The notes under the pieces were generated by a model that saw only the letters and a list, made by a program, of their open reading frames with translations, searched no databases and was not told the origin of the DNA. A program made the translations under genes and the position numbers. 64,000 nucleotides of DNA, taken from Mermis nigrescens (taxonomy: Eukaryota > Nematoda > Enoplea > Mermithida > Mermithidae). The DNA is taken from positions 9,847,358 to 9,911,357 of the forward strand of contig JAVLUZ010000157.1 of assembly GCA_036768485.1 (NCBI GenBank). Direction: 5' to 3'. Below, piece by piece: positions 49,701 through 61,700 of this stretch (its first letter is position 1; every line of letters begins with the position of its first letter).

Positions 49701-52700
49701 ATATTATTTCTGCTTGTGATTAAATCCTTTTGTCGCGTCTATTAATTATAAAAAGCTTTCACAAATTACTTATTATTACTGACATAAACATGCATCAGAC
49801 AAACACGCAGGAAGAAATAAGACGATCTTTTTTAAGAATTGTTAAAATTCGACAAGTTTGCGTGATCCTACGTCCCTAAGTCAACTAAGTCTTTTCCATA
49901 CTATATATGCACGTAGGGGGATAGACAAGGGGGTAACTCCTGAAGGATCAAACAAAAAGATAATAATATTAATAATAATAATAATACTTTATTCGGAAAA
50001 AAACACAAGGGTGAAAACAAAAGTCGCAAAGGAAAATAAAATAAAAATGCGAAACGTCCTGGACACACAGGCAAATAGAATTGCGCTCACGTGTGCCCCA
50101 TCAAAAAATTTCCGAAATCAACCTTTTTCAAATTTCTCTTAAATGTCTCAACATTTGGAGAACTTTGAATATATTTGAATATACTTTGAATATATATGAG
50201 GTTTGAATATTTTCTGCATGATTTTTGAGGACAAAAGCGATAATGACGTTTTTCGCCAAATTCATCCGTTTAAAGCGACCTAATGCAACCAAAATCAGCT
50301 AAAAATGCTAAAAAAATGCTGTATGATATTTTGACCATTTTCATCACTGATTCAGCAAAAAAGCATGACCTAAATTTAATCGTCTGCATTTTTGAGATTT
50401 CACTCCTGCCGACCCTGACCTTGACCTTGTGCATCTACATAAAATTTGGAAAAATCAGTTAAACACATTAAAATATGCGTTTTTATACACAATGTACTAC
50501 AAAAATTAAGTTGATGTCCACAGAATCCTGAATTCTACCCCTTCATGGCTACAAATCCTGGATTTCACCCATCCTAGCCAGTGGTCGTACTAATTATGTA
50601 GTTATGACATATATGAATGCTAAGTTAAGAGAAAATAATTCCAATCTACAGTCTTCCGTCCCCTTACCTCCAAGAGTTGAGGAGATGTTCCACCCCTCCT
50701 CGATTTTTTAGCTAAAAATTATTTTATTATGCTTTTTATGTGTTTTTCTATTGTTTTTGACGAAAACGAAGGTCGTTAACCACGCCCTTCTGTATAAAAA
50801 TAGTCGAATCTGACGTACCGGACAATCACAGCTTGAAATAAATTTTAAACTGTAGCTTGAGCTACCTATTTTTTCCGTTGAAGTAATCGTGAAATTCGGA
50901 GGCTTGATCAGAAATTGCATCATTCAGATCAATAAACTTTGTTGTGCATCAAGTGCAACGCTTATTTCCATTAATAATGAATTTTCCATGAAATGTCGCT
51001 CAATGCGAGCAATCCACTCAGACACGTAGAGAGAAACTTCACATGTATGTGCACACGTATAAGATATGTTGTTTGGTAGGATAAATACTAGTTTGGAAGC
51101 TTAAAAACGATTTAAAAAACTCCGATAGTAACATTCGAATATTTCCGAAATCAATGTAAATTTTACAAGCTTTACAAAACACAATATTATGAACTTCTAA
51201 CGTACAAAAAACGAAATCGTGACTCGAGTCGCTTGTTGGTCCATTGGGCAGCTTTGCTGGTCATCAAATGCCTTTTGTAAAGCTTCTTGTCGAGCAGCAC
51301 CCGACTCCAGCACAACTTTGCGAAGAGTGGCATTGGCCTTGTTCCATATGGATAATCCTAGATGATTTGCAGCCGAGAGGCCTTTGTTCTTTTTTGATTT
51401 ACAAAATACGGAAGACGATGGGCCTGGATTTACCTGATTCGGAAGCAAATCAATTGTTGCTCTCGATCTGGCAAGCCGCCAAAGTTGTTTAGCCGTTTCC
51501 TTCCTTATCTTAAATCAGATTTTCATATTTTTTTACTTGCTCTGTGTAGCGAATTGCATACATATGTACGTGCACATTTGATTAAACTGCAGATAAATTT
51601 GGTCCCGGTTGCTCGAGCTACATTAAACAAATCTCCAGTACATATCACTGCATACTTGACCCTCATTTAGAACTTGCGTAGCATCGATAGAATAGAAATT
51701 TTTAATTTTTAAATTAAGCTTTTTTCAATTTAAAAATTTAAAGAACATAAAATAAATTTATTCAAAATTTATAGAATAAAACAAATCAATTATATTCACA
51801 AAAAGTAGCATTTTGAGTTAAACACTTAGCATAAATTAATGCAATTCAGATTACTTTGGATAAATGAGCTCTGCAAAAATGTTCACCACACTATTTTAGC
51901 GACAAACTAGCTTCACCAAAAAAATGACGAATCACCGGACGGATCTTAAGGATGTAATTGCAGCGCTCAAACATATTGTACAATCATATGCAGGCCCGTA
52001 TCCAGGATCCGGCCAAGGGGCGACGGACCCAACACAAACTGGTCTATATCTCGGGAAATTGGTTGGGATAGCTAGCAAAAACAGCATTTTTTGACGTATT
52101 TCGACATGCTCTATCCAATAAGATCATAATGCATAAAAAGGCTATAAAAAGTGTCATTTTTAAATCGCATCTGGGCTAAAATGACGGAATTACCTTACAC
52201 CCGGCGCGAAGCGCCAAAAATTTGATGACTTTATGACAAAGACATCCGATTTTTCCATCTTTCCGTGCATTATCTTACCTACCAAATTTTTTCCGGCCAT
52301 AGGGGGGCGCCGCCCCGTTAAATATGGCCCGATCATATGTATTTTCCAAGAATTTATGAGAAACAATGTGGTGCTTTTGTATTTCGCTTTTATTACGATA
52401 TACTTAGAAATTTAACCATCAAAGAATCCAAAGAATGAAGAAAATAATGAGCGAAACGAATGTAAGTCATAAAAATGAGTAATTGGTCTAATTTTGTCAT
52501 CGGCTCTAAAACCGAACCTAATGAGATTTGAGCAACATACGATTCGGAAGCTGGTTGTAATCCCTACTTCTTATTAAAATTGTGATGACCAGTTATGTAA
52601 GTATGTTTCAACCACCTTTGAACTTTCTGCGCCCAACAGCATATCAAGAACAAAATGGCTCGTGCGAGGTAAATGAAAAAAGCAGGGACCCATATCACGA

Positions 52701-55700
52701 GGTCGTTCACACAAACAATCGACCAAGATAGCCAATGCATCGCAAGTTAGCTGAATATCCGCTGCTGACAAAGGACTGTTGCTGACGGAAGAATTGAGCC
52801 AGGAATTGAGAGTACTGTAGGAAGATACTGAATCAGTGTCGCTGTTAGAACCCGTGCTACCTTAAAAACGAAACAGTTCATATAGTTGCTTAGCTGCTTG
52901 AGTACACGTAAAAAACGTATTATAGTTAAGCATTGTACAGTAAAGATTTGCAACTAAACTTTTTACGCCACGATTGATTATCTACACACATGCACTGCAC
53001 ACTAGGGAGTATTCAGGGTATCCATCCTCCCTACCAGGACTTTTAAGAGACATCACCCTCTCAGGCCATTTTGGGACCAAATCTATTGTTCGAAGCCTGA
53101 AAAAGCGTCAAACGACGTCTAACAAAGTTAAATTCAAGTACAAATACTTATTTTTGGCGCAGTAGAATGTACAATACGTTCTTCCGGATGCTTTTCTCCA
53201 ATGTTTCGTATATATTCGATGTTTCGGGTTATTCCATCGCCCTTATTGTTATTTTTTTCCACACAAATTTAACCACAGATATTCATAGAGAATAATTTGC
53301 AACGAATTGAGTTTTAAAAATTTGACAGTAAATAGAAAAATTAAGTATTCGTTGATCCCTCACTCACGGAACTCGCTTCATCCCATCCAGACATTTTGAC
53401 CATGTGCATGTAAATGGCACAAAGCGTCAAAAATCTCAACATTCCAAGAAAAAGATTTATTCCAAGTTTATTTCAACGAAAATTATTCAAGGTAAATTGA
53501 GCTAAATTTAAATACCAGATGTATAGCACAATAATCTTGAACAGCCCTTCTCAATGTCCGCAAATCGTCGATAACGTTATATATTTAATCGAAAAAATAT
53601 CGCATTCAAGAAATAAGTGAGGCTTTCTTATCCGTGAAAAAATGTCTTAATCGCAGATGGCTATCAAATAACCACGTTGTTGACACTTAAAAGCGATATT
53701 ATGGGACGCGAAACTCGTATGAACATGTAACTAAAAGTCTTTCAGCTTTTTGGCATCACAACCGTACTTATATGATCTTGAGAAAAAATATTTTCACCCT
53801 TCTCCCCTTTAAAAAAAGTTTCACCCACACCCATAATTTTTGTTGTATTCGACGAAGATTTTTAGATGCACGAAGACTTTTTGGACCGTCTTTGTACATG
53901 CACAATTTCCGGGAATAAAAGCAGTAAAAGTGTCAGGAGTTTTGAAAAATGAGCTTGTTAAGCGAGAGTTGTAAACCAAGAGAAAACTTAAAGTTTAAAC
54001 ATACCATTAAATTATGAAGAGAATTATAAAATATTTTATAATTCTCTTCATAATTTAATGGTATGTTTAAACTTTAAGTTTTTCTCTTGGTTTACAACTC
54101 TCGCTTAACAAGCTCATTTTTCAAAACTATTACCTAGTGCACAGTCGCTTCTACTGTCAGGAGTTTCCTGAAATTTCCTGCGCTGTCAAAATGAAATTAC
54201 CTGCATAATGATTTCTTCTGCATGTTTTTATAACAGCAAACATTAAGTTTGAAAGTCAAAATATCAACATTTTCGGTATTGATAAGTGTTGTTGCTCTGT
54301 ACCAAGCTCAAGCAATGAGTTCAAGTTTGAATCAACCAACATGTATTAGCGCTTCACAAGTTCAAACTAATTAAGCGATTTACGACATGTTGTCTTGTCT
54401 GCTACGGTTAAACTTTATATGAGTTTCATGGGAAAGATGTGAAAATAATTTTGAACCAGTTTGACAATTTCCTATTTGTTTGTCATGAGAAAGTTTAAAA
54501 ATTGTTCTTTAAGCAGTATTAAGAAAACTAGTGCTTTCGCAAATTCTGCGTTCAGAACATTCTGTCATTAGAACAGCAGAATATCTACATGAAAATCCGA
54601 AAGACACTGCCGGAATTTTCGGACGCTTTGCGACGTGTTGATAAATTTTTGTAAGTTTTATTGTCAGAGGGCTTATCAGACGCAAAAACCTTTAGTCCCA
54701 GTCATCCGTAACGCGTTAAGACACATTAGAAACTCGCCCATTAGACACTCAGTTATTAGACTATCAGACACAGCTATAGCTTGTTCCAATTTAAAATACT
54801 TAATACATATAAAGCAAGGTCTATAAGACGCATGGCTATAAGACGTAGGCACCTCGGCTATAAAACGCGGCAACCTCAGCTACATATAAGCCGCAATTAC
54901 TTCGGCTTGTAATTAATAAATGTCAAGTGGACAAAGGTGAAATTCTGTTTAACTTTTTCTGTAAATGACGTTGTTACATTTAAAAGAAGTGTGAAGTGCA
55001 ATGTGTGAATGTTTGCTTACGTTAAATACGATATAGACTTTTGCTTAGTTTTGTCTGCTATGATACACATTGCATATGAAGAAAGATCATTAAAGCAAGC
55101 AGGGGAAGATTTAAGGAGGCGGAAGGGGGAGCGGCCGCCCCCACCCACCCCATTGGCCAAAAATATTTGGCGACATAAAGAATGAATATGTAATTTGAAA
55201 TGATTTCTAGCCGCCAGTGACCATAATTTCTGGAATTTTTCCGGCGCTGCGCGCCGTATACTTCCTGTTGATAAAATTTATTTACTTTTCTGGTGACCTG
55301 AAAGCCATTTTTTGCTCATGGAATTGGTTTCAAAACGATTTCAACAGCAAAAACAGCTATTTTAATAAAGTTTTATTCTATTTTCAATCAAAAATATTCG
55401 ACGTTTCGCGTCAAATGCTACAAACACAGAAAATCAAGCAGCAGATGAAGCTTCTGCGCGTCTATCTGCTTAAATTTCACAAATTTTCCGGCGCTTCGCG
55501 CCAGATTTTCGCTAAAGTCAAAGAATTTCAATGATTTTTTCGCTCAAAATTTTCGAAATTTTTCAAAATGTTTCGAAAAAATATTGCGTTAAAAAAGATT
55601 TTAAGTAACAGTATACAACTTAAAACGCTAAAAAAGCTATTTCGCGCGTGAAGGGCAAATTTTTCGACCTGTTTGTGACTGTTTTTGGAAAAGTTGGGTA

Positions 55701-58700
55701 CCGCCCCCTTAGGGAAATTCTCCTTACTTACGTTTTTCCGAATAAACCATAACCTCGCTAATAAGACACAATCGGCTGTGACACGTATTTAGGCCTGGTC
55801 CCACGGGGGTATCTTATATCCAGGTTCGACTGTATATATTTGCATAGTACTCGTACATTCATAGAACTCACACTGTACCATATTATAGTGCACTAGCATT
55901 TATTATGTACAAAATGTACAAAGCCTTTTGAGTACCGTCTCTGTGCATGTATAAACGGGCCTTGTACAAAATAAAAACAGTGCCCACCTCCATGATTCGC
56001 GATTTCCGCAAGATCCGTACAAAAGGTGCGTTTAAACGTTTTTAGCTACCTACGTGAGCTCAAAAGCGTCCAATTTTCGGCGCTTCACGCCATATACTTA
56101 TTTATTGACTACATTTTGATCAATTTACTCGAATTATAATATTTTTTTCAAAATTTTCCGTCTGTTTTCAGTGCGCATCCGTCGTTTTTAGGCAAAACAA
56201 GTATGTACTTGAATAAAATGTTATGTTTTCACACCCCTCTAAAAAAATTCTCAAGCTTTCCTACTACATAGTTTAAAAAATTAAGGGACAGTCCGTAAAC
56301 AAAATCGCTTTATTACATGATAGGAAGACAAAGTAAAATTACTCTCGCTCGTTCGGCTCCGGCCACTCATGTTGCCCGTCGTTCCGAACAACGATGTATG
56401 CCCAACTTTAACGTTTGACCCGATGACCCCGCTCCACGACAATGACCTCAGCAATTCGGCGATGATGTGAAAAAGGTCGATGTCCAGCAGCTTTAAGTTG
56501 ATTGCTGATTTCGGGGGACCGTCCAATAAATGAACGCAAAGGTCAGTCAAAAGTCGACTCAGTCGAAACGGAGCGGCAGTCGTTCCGTCGGTCAGACTTT
56601 TGACCACAACGCCATCTTTGCGTTTATCGCTGTCATCAGACAGCTTAGCATTGATGGTGCTACTACGGTAGCTGCTGACGATATCGATCAAATTCGACTG
56701 GCTCAGCAGTAAGTACCTAGGCGATCGAGACACTGATTACAGGAGCAGGCACTTAACTGTCCGTCCCATTTGGGAGGGCAACACCAATTTTAGGGAGACT
56801 AAGCCCAAAAAATTAGCACAAAATAACGTTTAAAAAGTCATAATTTTCCGCTTTTTCTGAATTTTGGGGGATCCGAACCCCCATCCTCCCAGAGATACAT
56901 ACGTGCCTACACAGGATTGGATTACTGGGCGGACGCGCTCTCTCCTCCCGTTGGCCTGAAATAGTTGATAATTTAAGGAATGGATATGCGACTGCAATTA
57001 TTTTTGGCCGTCAGTGATCATAATTTCTCAAATTTTTCCGACGCTAAGCGCCGAATAATACATATTAAGAACATTTACTTATTTTCACAGCGTCCAGAAA
57101 ACCATATTTTTGCTCAAGGAATATGTTTTGAAACGATTTCAAGAGCTAAAACAGTTACATATTTCAGCATAGTTTTCTACTATTCCCAAGCAAAACTTTT
57201 TGAAAAAATTTTCGATGCTCCGCGTCAAATGTTACAAATACAGGAAATAGAGCAGTAATTTGAGCTCCTCAACGTCCTCCCGCCTAAATTTCACAAATTT
57301 TCGGTCACTTTGCGCCGGATTTTGCTAAAGTCACAGAAATTTAATGATTTTTCGCACAGATTGTCGAAAATTTCATAACTTCTAGGAAAAATGTTCCGCA
57401 AAAGCGATTTTAAAGGTAAGACAACTTAAAGGCCGAAAAACGGTATTTCGCATGAGAAGGGCAAATTTTTGGACCTATATTCGACTATTTTTAGAAAAGT
57501 TGGGTTACTGCCCCCCTTACGAAAATTCTAGATCCGTAGCTGACTTTCATGACCATGACTAATCATGCTAAGATCACCACCCGCGTTATATCATGATAAA
57601 AGACGAATGTATTCGAAATAGGTTACATACAACACATATATACATATACGTACGACGCAATGATACATTTTTCGCTTTTACGATGCCTTTTGTCTTTTGT
57701 ACATTTTACAGTCGTATTTTAAACTCGTATTCACTACTAGGAGAGTTTCATACAGAGGACATTTTAATACTTAAGCAATTAAATGACTAGTTAATTCAAG
57801 CAAAAAGTAAAATGTGCTTAGGTGACAACGATGTCTAAGGAAATACGCAGGCACGTATCTCTGGGGGGACTGGGGGAGGGCTTCGGAACTACCCCCCAAT
57901 TCAGAAAAATCGGGAAAATATGACTTTTTAAAAATTATTTCATGTTATTTTTTAGTTTTTTGAGCTTAGTCCCCCCAAAAAATTGATGTTGGCTCCCCCC
58001 CAAAATAGGACGGCCAGCTACGTGCTTGGAAATACGTGCATATGTACATACATGCGAGTAATTATAATCTGTTTCACACACGCTTGAGCTTTAATTTAAG
58101 AATTTTCAGCTGCGAAAATTACCATTTGTTTGAAAGAAAGTAAATTGAATAACCGAAAGACTAAGTGAAGCATCATGTAGTTCAGTATTAAATGAAACTC
58201 TAGTCTCTCATGCATAATCAAAATTTTCAAATCAAAATAAATTGATTAAAAAGCGCTTTAAAAAAGAAAAAGTCACAATACTGTACATAGCGATCGATAA
58301 GCATGTATGCATATGGAGCCTTCCTATTTTTTGCAAAATCCTATTAGGTCCTGCAAGGTACAACCACTATTGCAGTTAGCAACTTGCTCGATCACTGAAA
58401 ACTTATTTCCATTCACACGGGTTCTTGAAACAGGTTATAAATTTGAGCATAAAAGCTCGGAGGCAAGAGAACATACATACACTAGTGATCGACCGGGGCC
58501 CGGCCCCGGCAATCCCCGGCCATTTTTCAGCATCCCGGCCCGGCCGGGCAAGGCCGAAAAATGGCCGGGGCCGGGAAAAATTTAGTGTAATTCGTATTTT
58601 GTACAGGCTGTGATACTGGCACTTATTTATCAATGAGCAAGTGTTAATTTTGAGAACTGTACTGATTACACCATATGTATACTTACTTAGTCCTTGTTAT

Positions 58701-61700
58701 AACTTTGCTACTGAGTATAAATGAGCTTTTACCGAATAAATGTTCAGAAAAATCTGCATGTTTTCGATTCCTCCACTTGACTTATTTAAACTAAGTGCTA
58801 CTTTTAACTCATTCATTCATAGCTATGGCTAAAAGATTTAGAGTTGACAAATACGTTCTATTTCTAGTTGGAAATTGTACGTTTTCAACAAACTATTTTT
58901 ACAAAAAACGCTTTTACATTTAATTGAATGGGAACCGCGTGCTCCAAAACGTCTTTCTTGAGTAATACTTATTAGGACGGAGGTTAATTATAGGCGAATG
59001 TAAACTACGCTGCAGAATTGCGTCCGATCCGATAAACTAAATATGCCTCAAATAGTTTCCTAAGGTCCACAGTTTAGGGAGGGGTGAAATCCCAAATTGG
59101 AGGACCAGAAAATTAAGTTGTGGCACTATTATTAGCCGATTCTATTTTGTTGTACGAGCTTCTTGTGCTTGTACAAAGATTTCCGAAAAGGTCTTTGTAT
59201 GAGCTAACAAAGTTTTGTAGCTATATTATATAAATATATTTTTAAACATACACTACTTTCACATACTATCAGTATGTGACAGTGTTTTTTGTACAATGTA
59301 CCTTTGTATATACATGAACAAAGATGGTCCCCAAAAGTCTTTGTACATTTTGTACACAGAAATTTTTGGTTACTATAATATGGTACAGTAGCGATTTTAG
59401 TGCGGTAAAACAGGGTCTTTTGTCTTTTGATTGTATATTTTAGCTAATTTCTGGGTTTCTAACGCCAAAAATTACTAAAATTGTCTCAAAACGGCGCAAA
59501 GCGCCTGAAAGTTTGACATTTTTCCATTCTAAATACAAATTTTGCCATTTTAAAGATATATAGGACAGACAATTTTTCATATCGGAGCGAAGCGCCGAAA
59601 AGTTTTTGGAATTTTACACCTTTTTACAGTTTTTATCTTCCCAAAAATCTTTATACATGTACAAAGATAGTCCTGAAAAGTCTTTGTACATCGGGAAAAA
59701 TCTTTGGCGAATACAAAAAACACTGTTTTGTACATGCAAATTTTTGTATACTTTAATATGGTACAGTAACGATTTCAGTGTGGTAGAACATAGTTTTTCG
59801 ACCTTTAGTAGTGTATTCGGCTAATTTTTGGGTTTCTGAATATTTGACATTTTTCCATTTTACCATTCTAAGCGCAGTGTTGCTTATTACAAGATTTAAT
59901 TCGCATATTACAATTTTTGTAATATCTCTGATTTTGTAGTACAAGTTGTTTTAGCTTTTTCAGTCGAGTTTTATGTGTTAATTCCGTCAAAAGCTCATAC
60001 AAATTTCGGCACTTCGCGCCGAACTAATATTATCAACTAAATTCAGGCCGAATTATCACATTTAGAAGCACGGTCTTTTTGTATTCGGCGAAGATTTTTG
60101 CTGATGTACAAAGACGTTTCAGGACCGTCTTTGTACATGTACAAAGATTTTCGAAGAACAAAAACTGTAAAAAGGTGTAGAATTCCTTATTGCAAATTCT
60201 ACCATTTTGAAGATTTTCAGGGGTAAGCGGCTGCAATAATGGAGCCGCTTACCCTCTTCCCCTGAAAATGGCCGAGAAATATGCATGTGACAGGGGGTTC
60301 GGGCCATCCCCCATCCACGCTTTGAAGCCCCGAACTTCCTTGCAAATCAGAAAATAATTGACCACCCTCCCCCATTTTTTGGCGAAAACCTGCGCTTTTT
60401 TGGCTATTTTTATATGTTTTTATTATTTTTGATCTAGTCGCTAACCCCCTCCTTCTAAAAATGGCGAAGGACCCCTAACCTAGATTTCCAGCCGTTACAT
60501 ATATACTGAAGGACCCCAGTGATCGTGCGGGGTCAGATTTTCACCCCCGATCGGGGTCGGGGTCGGGGATGAAAAACCCCGGTTTTCGGGGTCGGGGTCG
60601 GGGTTGAAGATTAACAATTAAAATTGCATGATTACATACCAATTTGAAAAGGATAAAAACGATACCTTCACTTGTTTGTAGAGCATACTAATAAAGCTGG
60701 TTATGTTCAACATTTTATTTTCATGCCAAGTTCAAGCATGGTTTTAGCAATTTAGCATTACTTTCAATTATAATCACTAATCGCTCTCGCTTTTTCGTAT
60801 TCTTCCACAGTTTTTTCATAACGGTTTTCTATGGCGCACTGATTGTAGAGGAGCCAATGGCGTGAAGCGCCGAAAATTTTCGAAATTTTTACCGTTTTCA
60901 TGTAGAAGTTACGCCCTTTTATTGACAAACAGTTCGGAAATCATAAGTGGCGCAAAACATCAAGAAATTCAATCATATTTCACCGCCCTAAGACAATAAT
61001 TGGCGGTGCTAAGCGCAGGAAAATTTTGACGTTTTTACTCTTTAAACTCAATTTATACCGCTTAAATCATACAGAACAGATAAACTAATTGCGGCGCGAA
61101 GCGCCGAAAATTTTTAAAAATTCCTAATCCTTTTACCTTTTCTGTCCTCCTAAAAATCTCTTTCAACATGTAGAACGAGATTGTACGGCTGGGGGTCTGG
61201 GGTGGCGCGCTCAAGCGCCACCAGCGAGGTCCAGAGCAGAACCCCCGAAAATTTTGTAAAAAAGCACTCTAATTTTTAATTAGTAAAGTTAAAATTTTCG
61301 CAAATTGGCAAAATCTCGGTTCTGAATTAAGTCCAAAAAAAACTTAAAATTGATGAACACCTACACTGCCCAAAACTTTTGAGCTGAAATGCGTTTTTCG
61401 ACCTCTGCTAAGTATGTAGCGCAGCAACGGGTCGCAACCAATAAGTCATTGAAAGATGTATCAATGAGAATTTTGTTCTTACCATTTTCAGGCCCATTTG
61501 TGGCCTTCTTATTAACTAGTTCAGAAACAGAAAATGCGCAAAAACACAAGAAAATTTGGCCTTTCCTTTCATTTAAAATTGAGTTATGTGTCCTTGTAAA
61601 GAAGGATAAACAAAGCAGAGAATAGATAAATTAGTACGCAAACATTTTCGCACTTTTACTACTATGTTCAACATGCATGTGCAGTTTCATTCAATGAAGT

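Noticed and set aside
60548..60605. GGGGTC repeats as telomere-like or promoter CpG sequence
   Set aside because: They are mirrored at 62205-62262 just inside the inverted ends of a transposon with target duplication, so they are subterminal arrays.
61361..61549. Minus-strand frame with a donor-like GGTAAG, considered as an exon between w1 and w2
   Set aside because: It lies inside the family E transposon, and w1 and w2 already join in phase.
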